Both the position numbers and the translations under genes were made by a program. From NCBI RefSeq assembly GCF_051020765.1, contig NC_134933.1:4747461-4811460 (forward strand): 64,000 nucleotides of DNA. Reading direction: 5' to 3'. The notes beneath the pieces are model-generated. The model ran no database searches, was not told where the DNA came from, and worked only from the letters and a program-made list of their open reading frames with translations. Shown piece after piece: positions 1-11,500 of this stretch (its first letter is position 1; each line of letters begins with the position of its first letter). This DNA is from Lasioglossum baleicum (taxonomy: Eukaryota > Arthropoda > Insecta > Hymenoptera > Halictidae).

Positions 1-435
1 AATATTTCTGTCCTTACCTATGCTTTTGAGTAAAAATAAATCGACCGGGATTTTATTATTGAATTATAGAGAGTTTTGAATAATTATCGTCCTAACTTTT
101 AATTTTTCTGGTGGTCGAGCCAGGTGGAGAACTCGCATAACTTGTCACCGGGTTGTATTATCAGCTTGGGAAATTGGCTTGAAGGAGCTCTGGAAGCTGC
201 GATCGGTATGCGGGGGAAGTTATTTTCATTAATGCCGAGACGAATCGCGCAGGGCCGTCGGATGATCGGTGAGATAATGGGGATCGGGCCTCGCGTATCA
301 CGGTTACACGAGAAAACATTCGGTTTATTATTAGCTTTGACCGGTGGATCGTGATTGCGCGTTGCCGCGGCCAGAAACAGAAAGAAAAAGGAGGGGGAAA
401 GGAGTTACATGTGGGTCTCGTACGCTTATGCTCGC

Positions 436-477
436 GCTATCGAGACGAAAGATCCGAGCGTGATTGAAGACCGATGG
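436..477 (+). repeat. inverted duplication, left arm
   Basis: A 42-base core from GCTATCGAGACGAA to GACCGATGG matches the reverse complement of 1491-1532 with two substitutions. Weaker similarity continues out to a shared TCATAGGTGCT-like word at about 484-493. On the plus strand the core reads in frame as AIETKDPSVIEDRW. The two differences from the partner copy are one synonymous change (AAA/AAG, Lys) and one Ser/Asn change. The arms are about 1 kb apart. I do not recognise the peptide. It may be a fragment of a dispersed repeat or of an old coding sequence. Confidence 0.8.
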
Positions 478-1490
478 CCCAGCCATAGGTGCTGCGTGGC
501 AGAAGGGGCAGGAAGGGAGAAACCTGGTCCGAAGGGTGTGCGGAGGTGAGGGAGGAAGGGTGGCAGGACGGGTAGAACGAATGAGAATGCGACCGGTAAA
601 TCGTATCGTGATACAGCGAATCCTCGCCACGGAACGTGGGCGACTCCGCTTCATTTGCGTGCACGCTTGTGCGTGTATTCCTGCCGGCGAGCGTGACGCT
701 GCGTCGCGACGCGCAAACCGGCCGTCTAATCGCGTGAAAGAAAATCTCGTGTTCCCTTCGAACTGACAACCTTTTAGGGCCCTTGGGACAGAGCCCCGAG
801 TACGCAAATGCAAATTTCGGATAGCGGACGATTTACGACGGGCCCGACTGCCAACACCGCTCTTCGAGACCCGCCCGGATAAATAAACTATTTATAATTA
901 AATAAGCCCGCTCGCGGAAACGCACGTTCCCGCGGTTCATTAATTCACCGTGGCGCCCATTCGTCATTCGAACGGCTAACCCATTCCGTGAAATTTCTGC
1001 GGAAAAAACGATTGAACCGTCATTGTGAAATGATAACTAAACATTCTTAAGGAGAAGTGTATAAGGAGTTTTTTGTAGTCGAATTTGTAACCCCGAGGGG
1101 ATCAAATATATTATTCACATTCATTCATTCAACTAAACATTCTTAAAAATGACAAAACGTCAAATTGAAACATTTGAATCTTATTAATAAATTCAGTTAA
1201 ACATATAACTTTTACGTTTAATTTTCTCTGTTTTCATAGAGGATAAAGTATTTCTGCATTCTCCCTTTCTTCTAGAAAATTGATAAGAGCAGAGGAGTTC
1301 TAATTATTGTAGTTGCAAAGGAAGTCGGCACGGCGAGGAATTGCGCAAATAAAAGTGATTCCTCGTAGAACGGTATTCGAATACAGCAAAAAAACTTTGA
1401 ATAGTTGCTGAGAGTCTGAGCCTGCTGGTCAGAACTATGCGCTCGCATCGTTTCAATCTTTCTCCTCCGTCGAGCACCTATGACCGAGAC

Positions 1491-1532
1491 CCATCGGTCT
1501 TCAATCACGTTCGGATCCTTCGTCTCGATAGC
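1491..1532 (-). repeat. inverted duplication, right arm
   Basis: This is the partner of 436-477, read on the minus strand. The 42-base core differs at two positions and encodes AIETKDPNVIEDRW inside a 118-codon minus-strand frame at 1272-1628. Similarity fades within about 20 bases on each side, although the GTACGCTT and CATAGGTGCT words flanking the core are shared. The two copies sit in opposite orientation, which fits insertion of two members of one repeat family or a local inverted duplication. No terminal repeats or target-site duplications are visible. Confidence 0.8.
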
Positions 1533-2782
1533 AGAAGCGTACAAGATCCGGCAGCGGTTCTCAACGATCAACGGGATCGTCGAAGATCGATCGCGTGGTT
1601 GTACTCGAGCGCAGCGGTGGTCGGCCATGCTTAATCGGTGGTAATATTTAAAGGAGATCGCCGAGCTTTCGAAACGTCGCGCGAGAAGTTTCCCAGCGAA
1701 AATATTTATCTAAACGCTCTGTCCCCGCGGCGCGGCGGACCGAATTTCCGCGCGCGTGTGTTTGCTCACCGCGTAAAGGGACCACGGGTTTCTTTTCCCC
1801 GGTTTATCCACCCGCTGTGTCTGTTTATACACTGTCCATTATTGATGCAGTTTGCGGTGCACCGGAGCCGGAAGGATGAATTGATCGTCGTCCCATGATT
1901 TATTCAGGAGTCGCTTTAAAACTAGATTTGTGACCCTTAGTCGGAATACATATTAAGTGGCGCGTGTCCCGTGTCCCCGCGACACCATATCCGATCTCCC
2001 TCCCCCCGGGAATAAAAACAGGCAAATAGAAAATTGAAATCGGCTCGATTAAACGCGAACTTCTTGAGCGTTCGCAATGAAAATCTCGTAGGAGATCCGA
2101 TCACGGCCGAAGAAGAGGTAATCCCAACTTTCTTCGAACTCCATCTATTTCACCACTAGCCGATCTCATCAATTATCCACTTTCCCTGGCAGACCATCCA
2201 CACTAGCTGCCGGAATATCCCCAATAATTCAATACGAGCAAAATCGCTCGGAATTTTAAGGCTCCCCTATCTCTTTCTTAAATGGCTGTTCCCGCCTCGC
2301 GAGATCCGCTCGCCGTGGAACACTCGGCGCGAACGCGCAGCGCTCAGCCGGACGAAAATGAGTTTTCCCCGTGTTATTAATGGCGTCGAGCGGGGGCGGG
2401 CAGGGCCATTTTCGCCCGGATGATAAATAGTCACAGCAATCTCGGGTTGATTTTATTTATATCATTTACACCGTTCCTTCGTGCTCATTGAGGCGCAGCT
2501 GACAATCTCATCGCTATCTCGCGTCCCGTTTATCAATTTCCAGGAGTGTTGGATGCGGTATTGAGGAATTGGCTGCAACACTTTTATAGAGGTACAATGT
2601 TGTGCTAGAGTTCGGGCTACTGCTGCTGCTAGTGGTGGAGGGGGAAATGATTGACGTGGAAGGAACTGGAAGAATCCAAGGGTTGATTTGATTGACAAAA
2701 TAAAAATTGTCTACCCGAATTGCAACAAATTCGAGTGAAATAGAAAACTATTTTCATTCGTACTATGTTTAATAGATCGTTT

Positions 2783-2830
2783 TTACTGTTTCAAATGATA
2801 TGCTCATTTTTGTCATAAACGCATCGAATC
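2783..2830 (-). repeat. partial copy, TAGACTG-family element
   Basis: The words CTCATTTTTGTCATAAACGCAT and GAATCTACTTATGA closely resemble the right end of the element at 36078-36253 (CTCATTTTTGTCATAAATGCAT, then CCGCAGTCTATTCATA). A following GAAACAGT-like word on the minus strand is shared with the fragment near 63044-63090. The terminal CCGCAGTCTA itself is degraded and no opposite end is visible, so this is a decayed fragment. Confidence 0.6.
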
Positions 2831-3840
2831 TACTTATGACTGACTCAATGCATCGGAGTTTATTAGGATTGCTCAGACTGGGCTGACATGTAACGAGAGA
2901 TTCTCGTCGGTTGTGGGACGACCGTAAAGAAGCTACGGCGAGTTCGCTTCCGGTGGCCACCCGCTCGATAATCGCAAAAACTAACTACACATCGAGAACG
3001 AGTGCCCTCGGAATGCATTGAATCACGATTACGGAGTGCAGGCGGAGTGTTTGCGCCACGTGGAAAAAGCGGGAGGGAGAATGAGGGAGAAGGAAGAGGA
3101 AGAGAAGGAGGGATCGATCGGCGCATAGTATCGAGGGATATCCGGGCCGGCGCGGCGTATTCGCGGAAGGTATGCGAACAAAATCTACATGCAGCTGGAG
3201 GATCGTGCTTTCGTATTATACCGCGCGCGGCGACCGCTCGTTTGACCGCAAGATGAAACGGATTATTGCTCGGCCACGTTTATGTACCCCGCCTGTATAC
3301 CTGTCCACTGGCGCCGAGATAGCGACATATTCATGCTGAAAGCCTCCGACGCGCCCGCGATATATGCACACGCCCGCCGAGACGCGGTGGAAGGCGAAGG
3401 CACGCTATACGTATAGCCGGGGTGGTGCGCGCACGTGCGTTTCGAGGATACTCTCCTCGAGGTCCATCCGGCCTGATCCTCAAAGGCATATCGCATGATT
3501 CGCCAACGGGAACAGTCGACCTGCTCCGTGATCGATTCGAATAATTCCCCGATTGCAAGGAAGACGTTCGATTAAGCAACCGTATGGGATCGAGTATCGG
3601 CAATTAAACCGCTCCTCGAATCACCGAACGAATAACTAGGCCGCGGTTCTGCGTGCTTCAACCCCCGACCATCCTATTCATTAGCCAAATCGAATGCCTG
3701 TATGCATTCACTGCCGCTCGTATTAAGTATGCCTGGTACCTGCGCCATCTAAGATCGCGATTGCTGCAGTCTCGCTCACTGTTGCCTCGGCCTTTTCGGA
3801 ATGCCTCGGGCAAGACAATTTCCGGCTTCCAATTGGCAAA
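2831..3840. other. no recognisable feature
   Basis: This is CpG-rich sequence with short overlapping open frames on both strands. A purine-rich patch lies at about 3065-3115. I see no gene, RNA or repeat structure that I can support. Confidence 0.5.
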
Positions 3841-4082
3841 TACAGGGTACCCTAAAATTGTTGTCTTTCCTTCAAGTGGACGATTCCTCATGTCTTTTGA
3901 TGTTCTCCGCGGTTTTGTTACGGAATTCGTCTCCAGTAGCCACGCTCACATTGGTCCGTGTTTTTTGTTAATAACTTTTGAACGAAGCAGCGGAGTATAT
4001 TTTCGCAAAGGAAAACTTGTTTCGAGTGACCCCGGGAATCACGCTTTTCGAGGAAGTACAACAAATTTTGGGACACCCTGTA
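3841..4082. mobile_element. CAGGGT-ended miniature DNA transposon, TA target site
   Basis: The left end reads TA-CAGGGTACCCTAAAATTGT and the right end reads ACAAATTTTGGGACACCCTG-TA. The right end in reverse complement (CAGGGTGTCCCAAAATTTGT) pairs with the left end over about 20 bases with few differences. Both ends sit directly against TA, as expected for a mariner/Tc1-type target-site duplication. The body is 238 bp (3843-4080) with no room for a transposase, so this is a non-autonomous MITE. The CAGGGTGTCCC terminus is common among insect elements (family knowledge). Assignment to the mariner superfamily is inferred from the TA site. Confidence 0.8.
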
Positions 4083-6947
4083 GAGGACCTTGCAGATCGT
4101 TGCCAGATCCTAAAGTGGCACACTCAGCTCGGATCGGGTTGAACGGGAGCACCGTGTTTACCTTTCCTAACTAACAAGGTTGCATCAGGACAGCGGTTAT
4201 CGCGGGATGACGTGCGGCCGTCATTATTCGTGCGGACGATACGATCGCGATCGAATCAATTGATTTTCGCGCGAGACTTTCCGAACGAAGTATCGAGGCC
4301 GAAGTTTACTAGCACGATCCCGTGGGGTTCGTAGGAGAGATTTATTATGCAAGGAGCTTCTCTCTCGCGCACGCTATCTCCGGTTTCCTTATGCTTTTTA
4401 TCGTCCTTATTGATTTTCGATTATCGGCCTGTAATGCGCCGGACGTTTTTGGGTTAAAGACCGGCACGCCGCGGTTCTGACGTTCATTTTACCGGGGAAC
4501 TCTTAAATCCCTTTTCGAGGAGGAATTTTGAAATTCTATGGGACTGTTTAATCAAGCTCGAAAATATCGAGGAGTCGATTTCGGCGATTAATGACGAGGT
4601 AATCGTGGATCGAGGGGAGATCCGAAGGGTTGACGGTCGGAGAAATTACTGTGTCGGAAACAAATGCCGCGGGGAGAGCGAAACGAGCGCTAATTCTACG
4701 AGAGGGTATCTTCCTGACACATTCCGGACGATTTGCCAACGTTGAAGCCGCTTCAAAGACCGCGCAAACGGCTCGGAAAACCACGAGAGCGCATCTCGCG
4801 GACGAGACAGCGAGGCGGATAAGATCGGGGCTGATGCTGCCCCGCCGCGCCGTCTCGAAATAGGGTTAATCGAATTCACATGCAGCCGGGACATCTTTGA
4901 TCCCGTTTTCCGCTCCGAAAGAACTAGGCCCACGGTGATTCGTGTGTCAGCATGAATAATTCGCGGTTCGATATATCGGTTCTCGTCCCCTTTCCGCTAT
5001 CCGCGTGTCCTCATCTCTTTACCGCTCTAAATCCTGTTACACTCCAAAGGAACACGTGAGACGTTCTTATATGCCGAATGCATTATGTATAGGAGCGAAG
5101 TCGTACCCGTGACGTCCGTAAACATTTTTAGGGAAGAAGCACCCTTCCGTCTCGAGCGAAAAAGGAGAGACGACGCGCTAAAATAGCTTACCGGAAGTCC
5201 CCGACGAATTTCGTTCGCCAAGCTATAATATTCGCGAAATAAAGAAGATTGTTACACGGCGCATTAAGTATTCTGGCACAGCGAGATTGTTTTTTAAATG
5301 ATTTCCACCGAAGCTTCGTGGGCTCTCTTAACGACCACTAATGTCTCGGTTTTTAAATAATAATAGCCGGGATTTGCATAATTCCCCGGTTATATAACTT
5401 CTGCTCCCCGGCCGGCGTCTTTCCTTTTTTCTGAAAGCCACGTAATCCCGAATAATAGAACGGAACGCGGTTCGACGCGAGCCCAAGGATCTGCAGAAAC
5501 AGTAGCGGATGGCCTCCGCCGGTGATTCCACCCCTGGTACCGGCGAGAGGGTGCGTCGCCAGCCCCTCGAAAGTGAAATGGAGCGCGGCCAACCACAGAA
5601 CGAGGATGATGTTCGTTGCATAATTGAATACCAGTGCCTTAGACCCACGCACTGATAGCGAGTACATTGTGTTCGATCGACCCTCCCGTTTCCGAGCTTC
5701 TCCTTAATCGCCTATCGTTTCCTTTCCCTACAATGGAGGCCCACTTATCCCGCGAAATCACTCGGCATTATATCAAACTTGTGTTCGGATGTTGTAATTC
5801 CTGGGCGCGCGCACTAATACAGTAACGCCGGATGATTGATGAACCGCGCGGCCCGCTACGAAGCAGGAGAGCGAGGATCTCGCATGAAATCGTCGGAGGC
5901 CATTGGCCATTTTAGCGGATTCGGGGATTCGTATCGGCGTTTCCAGGAGCCGGGGGTAGCGATTCGATCGTTGAAAGTCATAAACAATTCCATCTGTTTC
6001 CGGCCGAGCGGTTACCCCGAACAATAAAGAAGGACGCGCTAGGGCCCCGCGGGAGAAGGAAGAGATTCGCCGTTCGCACGGAATTTAAAAGCAGTTTAAG
6101 TCCCGACGGCGCACGAGTGCATCATTAAAACCATAAAAACCTCGTGGATATAAAAAGCGTGTGTGAAACGCGGCCGATCCAGCCGCTTCGACGTTTCCCT
6201 TTAAAACACTTTTCACCAGGCGCGGTGCGGCCTTTCCTCCACCCCGATCATAATGGAAAGAAAGAGCCTCGTCGAAGCTCTCTGCCGCAAATCCAACGCA
6301 CCGCTGGCCACCCCCGCAACACCCTGGCCCCTTTACCCCCACTATCATCGCCCGCTGTCCCCTTCAATCCTCTTTTACCGTATTCACCGCACCGGTATCC
6401 CCGCCATTCCCCCTCCCTTCACGTGCAGACACGTCGATTTTTATTCTCGACTTTCTGTATCTCGTGCCAAGCTTCAGATACTTCACAGGAGGAGCTGACG
6501 AAAGCTGAAGCGAAAGCGTCCAGAGCTGCCAACCCGCGTCTGAACGCGTTGCAGCTAATGCAACGTGGTCCACGACGTTATGCAGAGCATCGTCCCGCGA
6601 TACTCGAGACAGTCGGTAAGGGATTGAAGTCACCGTCGGAGCTGGTTCGAAGTCAAACGGAGGATGCTACCCTCGTGGAACGTCTCCGACTCGTTACGCC
6701 CACGCTTTGCTCCCCACGGAGACAGTAGTCGCGATTACTTCTGCCGGTTCGGCTACAATGTACCGTTCAGCCGCATTGTTCCCACGTCCTCCTTCCCCAG
6801 GCCCCTCGGAATCACGAATCACAGATTTTTTGAAAACGATCCTCAGCTCCGATCCGCGGCTCCGGACGATCGTGGGAGTCTGACGTATATCGGGCTAAAC
6901 GAAATCGTGTGTGCGGTAGCTAGGTTATATGTCTTCCAACAAACTGC
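4083..6947. other. no recognisable feature
   Basis: This is gene-free CpG-rich sequence. Open frames of 60-110 codons (for example 5328-5667 on the minus strand) overlap each other in several frames and look like chance. I find no tandem repeat, RNA or transposon end here. Confidence 0.5.
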
Positions 6948-7139
6948 TTAAACCTCTTGCAGTACGATTTGCAAATGGTATAATAAATTACGTCCAACTG
7001 TATAAACCCCACTTAGAGGTCTGGGTAGGCTTAAGAAAAAGCAAAATACATAAAACCTGTTAATAACATACGTATTTAGTAGATCGTGTTCGGAATGTTT
7101 ATCACGAGTCCGACTCGATGTTACAGCGCAAGAGGTTAA
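6948..7139. mobile_element. piggyBac-like MITE bounded by TTAA
   Basis: The left boundary reads TTAAACCTCTTGC and the right boundary reads GCAAGAGGTTAA, whose reverse complement TTAACCTCTTGC matches the left end apart from one extra A. The pair encloses about 190 bp of AT-rich sequence with no coding capacity. Just inside the right end (about 7106-7118) is a short palindrome, CGAGTC-C-GACTCG. TTAA duplications are the hallmark of piggyBac-type elements. Membership of that superfamily is inferred from the target site and the subterminal palindrome. Confidence 0.7.
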
Positions 7140-7177
7140 TAGCGCCGGTCACCTGTGACCGGCAATCAACGTGTTAA
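7136..7177. repeat. adjacent TTAA-bounded palindromic piece
   Basis: Immediately right of the MITE, the interval between TTAA at 7136-7139 and TTAA at 7174-7177 contains a perfect 9-bp inverted repeat, GCCGGTCAC-CT-GTGACCGGC (7144-7163). It looks like the end of a second, related TTAA element that abuts or nests with the one at 6948-7139. Alternatively, the true right end of that MITE may lie at 7177. Confidence 0.5.
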
Positions 7178-7519
7178 TCTAGCTCTCCTTTGTGTCCGTT
7201 TCTTACTGCGCAGACCCTGAAGATCATCGCAGGGACTCGTATCACCAAGCATTATGCGTTGATGCTATTTCGTAACGCGGCGGTGTTAACATGGACCGAT
7301 GCGGCCCGGTCTCGTTAGCCGGTTATGAGAAAGAATAGCGTACCGTAAAAGTATCGGCGTGATCTGTTGCGGGATCAATTGCATCAGTTGTGGCGCACGT
7401 ATGGAAGCCAGAACGTTCTCGTAGCCACGACACGTTCGACGCAGCCGCCGCAAACGGGAACAATGTCGCGGCATTGCGATCCTCCGCAAGCAACGGAGAT
7501 GTATCGAGCTCGGATTAGG

Positions 7520-7665
7520 TCTCTCTCTCTCTCACTCTCTCTCTTCTCGGTCTCTCTCCTATCCTATCTGCTATTACCTTCTCTTTGGTTCTGGCATGCT
7601 CCTTGGTCCTTCTGTCTCTCCCGCTCTCTCTCTCTCGGTCTCTCTCTGTCTCTCTGGATCTTCCT
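7520..7665. repeat. interrupted CT-rich microsatellite
   Basis: Several (CT)n/(TCTC)n runs at about 7520-7560 and 7615-7655 are separated by unique sequence. They create apparently hydrophobic Leu/Ser open frames that should not be read as proteins. Confidence 0.8.
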
Positions 7666-8503
7666 CTTTGTGGCGTTGTTCACCACACCCCGCCCCCTGC
7701 TACCACCGTCGCCGCTCTTGTGCTGGTATTAACGCTTACGCGAGAGACACAATGTACCCGGGCGTATTGTAGCCTAAGTGCATACCAGTGCAACTATCGG
7801 CCGGCCGGTCTGTGTACAGGGTGGCCGGCAAACACCGTTCGAAATTGTCCCTCGATCGGACGGAATCAGCGAATCGCTTAGCGTAATGTGCTCCCCGTGC
7901 CGCGTAATCGGTCTTGTTTTCACTGCGTTATGCTTTCTCGTCGGAGATAAGCGTTTCGCAGCTTGCGGGGGGAGGGGGAGCGTTCGCTCGCGAAACACCG
8001 GGGTCAGAACGGTCGCGAGGTACTGTCGTGCCGCGCGTATGATAATGTAATCGGGAAATTACGCTTTGAAGCGGAGATCGATGACAAACAATGACGGAAT
8101 TGTCAGCCGCACGGTGGAAGGGATATGTGCACGCCCCGTGCGCGCCTCTCAAAGGGATTATCGGGCCGTTTATGCGGCGAGAAAAATGATATCGGGGGGC
8201 GAATCGCGTCGGCCCTTCGTTGGACGACAGAAAAATTAACGTCACGTATTGACGGAAATATTCGGAGAAATTGTGTTCCCCTTTGGATAACACGGAAACG
8301 ATCTGTCCGATTTGCAGGACATTAATGTTCACAATGGTGAACTACAATCGGAGCTACAATATTTTAACTTGAAAATTATACATTTCTTCCGACCTAGAAT
8401 AATTCCATTCTATATGACTTTTTTCGTTTTATGGATATGAAATTGATAAAATACTATTAACAATGCAAACAATATCGTGAATAATGGTACAGCAATTTTT
8501 AGT

Positions 8504-8540
8504 GGCGACTCTGAGTCGCCCCTCGACTGCTAAGGGTTAG
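8504..8540. repeat. palindrome and probable decayed TTAA-element end
   Basis: A perfect 8-bp inverted repeat, GGCGACTC-T-GAGTCGCC (8504-8520), is followed by CTGCTAAGGGTTAG. The same layout is seen at the right end of the element at 6948-7139: a short GACTC palindrome, then a G-rich run before TTAA. The final TTAA has become TTAG here and no left end was found, so this is at best a remnant. Confidence 0.4.
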
Positions 8541-11500
8541 CGTTCTCGCACGATTACAGCTTAAACTTTTTTATTTTAGAAATCCCTTGGTACATGTCTT
8601 TAATAAGTGACGGTATTTCGAAGGAGATAGCAATCACCGGAAGCATTGTTCTTGAAATTATTGCGTCCCCGATTAATGGAACCACTGCCGGGCGCATCTT
8701 GATCGATTTCGTATTACGGTCACGTGCACAGATAAACGGAAGATGTCGTGCCTGTTGATCGAACAGAGCGCGATCAAATTGTGAGCAATGTTGCGTGCAT
8801 AACCAACATTTGCACGCCCCAAATATTCCTATCGCTGTCAAAGAGAAGCGCAATCGATACCTGTGTACTCATGACTATTCCGATAATGATTAATGCAGTA
8901 GGCAGAAGTGCCTGGTCCGGTCGGATAATGATGTGTAACGAACGTAAATGTAACCCGAGGAATCCAATGCGGCGTACGCGTTGTCGCGCGAGTCCCGGTT
9001 AAACTTGTAAAACGCACGCGACCGGACGTCGCTTCGAAAACAGCGTTAATTAATTGTACGATAAATATTTTCCTCTTTTAAACCGTCGCCGCCGCCGCGA
9101 CGTAGTAATCAATCAATAAAACGTTTGTATGCGCGCTCTCTCTCCCTCTCTCACTCTGGTGTATGCGCGCGCGCGCGCTCTCGGCCACGGGAGCTCGTAT
9201 TAATTAAGCGAAACGTCGATTTTTATCGGGCACAAAGCAGCATGAAATTATTCCGCGAGCCATCGTTACGCACGGACGTATTTGTCATTAACGAAATTCA
9301 GTCGCTTTGGGCTTTCCACGGGGCACGTGTGTTACGTACCCACTTCGAAATTGTACCGAATCCCGTGCGAATATACGAATTCGATCAAAATCGGTATTCC
9401 GCCGGCGAGGCGTACCAAAGCTGGGAATTTCGCGCCCGCGAGGACGCAATATCCGACAAGTATTTCATAAAACTGGATCGATCGGGGACCTTTACCACGA
9501 AGATCAACTTCATCAACGGGAAATCGTTTAACGAGACCATTCTGATGATTCTGCAGGACGATCGCTTTAGTAAATATAAAAAACAGAAAATCGCCAAAGG
9601 AGTTTCTATTTTACGATACTTCCAAGGACCACCCTGTAGACGCGATGCTAGACTCCTTCGTCCGCGTAGCCCTGCCACTTATCCACCCACCTGCCGATTT
9701 GCGCCACAGGATCGGGCATGTCGACACCGTGTACACGCCTCTCGCGCGCGTACACGCGTCATGTTCAGCTCGATACGCGGCCTGTGTCGACAGAAAGAAT
9801 TATCATGCGGAGTTCACTGTGGTCGTTGAATCGCCGAGCGCTGGCCGTCGTTGAAGCACGAGCTATAGCAAGGAGGAGATCAAAATCGACAAAGACGAGC
9901 ATAATATGGACTCGGATGTCCCGATGGAGCACAACGAAGCCACGTCTCTTCTTCACACAGAAAAATATTATAATATTCTATTTCTCTCATTAGCCGCAGT
10001 GTGGGTGAACGAATAATTGAAGTCGCAGTACGAAAAATATACACAATATTATAACAGCATAATGAGTAATGTTGAAATTACAAAATCGTTTAAAACTTGG
10101 TTGTTCCAATGTAATCTCGACAAGATCTACAAGTGGTATTAATATTTAAACAATATTCTGTACAGCGATCACTCACTGTACAATGAAACTAGCCCATGGG
10201 GCAATTCACATTGCTCCTTGGGGCAAATAGCACTCGCTACTAAAGCGAAACGCGAGCGGAGAAGTATTCGGCGTATGATTGCAAGCGGAACAAGGACGGA
10301 GAACGAGGGAGAAAAAGACGAATTGCCTTGCCGGTTAAGAGGAAGATAAATCGGAAAGCAGAAGCGGCGGATGGGTTAAGGGAAGAGGAAAGCTGGCCTA
10401 GTAAAAGAAAGAATACCGGGCGGACAGGCGAAGGCGAGCGAGAAAGGAGCGCTCCGCAGATCGCTCGGCTGATTATTTAACGACGATATCTGAGGGCGTT
10501 GCGAAAGCGATGGAAACGCCAGATGAAAAATATATGATCCGCGAACGGAAGAATGGGGGGTGGGTACGAGCATGAATAACGGAGTTAGGGGGGGCGGAGG
10601 GGTGGTTGCACCACGAGAAAGTCACGCCGTCACCGCTTGCCCGCCGGAGTTTCTTGCTTTCGCGTTTCTGTTTCGTTCACTCTCTCTCCCCCGAGGTGGG
10701 TGGATGTCTTGTCCGGTGAAAAAAACGGGTGAAATACGGCACGATTTTTGCCTCGTCGGGGTGGATTTTCAAACACGAGGGCGGTGACTGCCGATAATTA
10801 ATGGCAGTCGAAGGAACGCGCGACGAACGACGGCGCGAGCGGCCACCGGACTGCGGATCATCCTGCATTTGCATCTCATAAAAGTCACGCAAAAACGATG
10901 CCGCTTTTTACGCCGTTTTGCTCGCTCTCGTCCGGAGGAATTACTAAGAAAGTCTGCTTAACGTCCGTACACCCCCGCGAAAGAAACCTCACCCTTTATC
11001 TGTTTTTAGGTACTCTGACACGTCTGGGTTTCTTTAAATTGCGAAATTGTAAATTAGTCACATTTTGTTGTTCGAACTTCTTGCACTATAATTTCGAGTT
11101 AGACTCTTTTGATTTTCTATTCTTTCCAAGCAATTGTCGACGACAAAAATGTGTAGATAAAATTTAAAACAGTAAAAAGGCTGAAAGAATTTAAGAATAT
11201 CAATGTATCATATGACTCCAGTCTACTCTGCGTAATGATTCGCAGACTAGTAATCACTCCGACCGCAAAATAAATCGTAGTTCGAGGGGAAAGTGTTAAG
11301 CGATTCGAAGCATACGATGTATTATGCAACTATTTGTGAAGAGGGAACGAGGGTCTAATATCTCGCAGATGAAAGAAGTTGTTGGGCAAGTGTATTGGCA
11401 AAGAGGTTAATTCAACGTTGCAAAAATAATTATTTCTTATTCTCGAATTCCTGGGCGGTGAGTGCGTGAATGTTTTAAAGGGGAGAAACGACTAGCAAGA

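Larger units (their letters stand above)
1..2780. other. gene-free block, left end
   Basis: I see no gene here. Short open frames occur on both strands, but none carries a recognisable domain. The block holds the inverted duplication at 436-477/1491-1532, which is listed separately. It also has an AT-rich island at about 1020-1260 in which a 16-base word, AACTAAACATTCTTAA, occurs at 1035-1050 and again at 1131-1146. An ATGCAAAT octamer word lies near 807. The rest is CpG-rich unique-looking sequence. Confidence 0.55.
7178..9120. other. gene-free block with CT-rich tract and element remnants
   Basis: A CT-rich tract fills about 7520-7665 and produces serine/leucine-rich translations that are not genes. 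A CAGGGTGG terminus-like word lies at 7812. An AT-rich island at about 8330-8490 ends in a TTAA-element-like palindrome, listed separately. I find no coding gene. Confidence 0.5.

Noticed and set aside
7367..7881. Hydrophobic, membrane-protein-like frames rich in Leu and Ser.
   Set aside because: They are translations of an interrupted CT microsatellite. The same effect explains frames at 18616-18876 and 46399-46617.
10555..10603. Runs of G that might form a G-quadruplex.
   Set aside because: The run at 10555-10564 is separated from the next by more than 20 bases, and the second cluster has only three clear G3 runs. The potential is weak.
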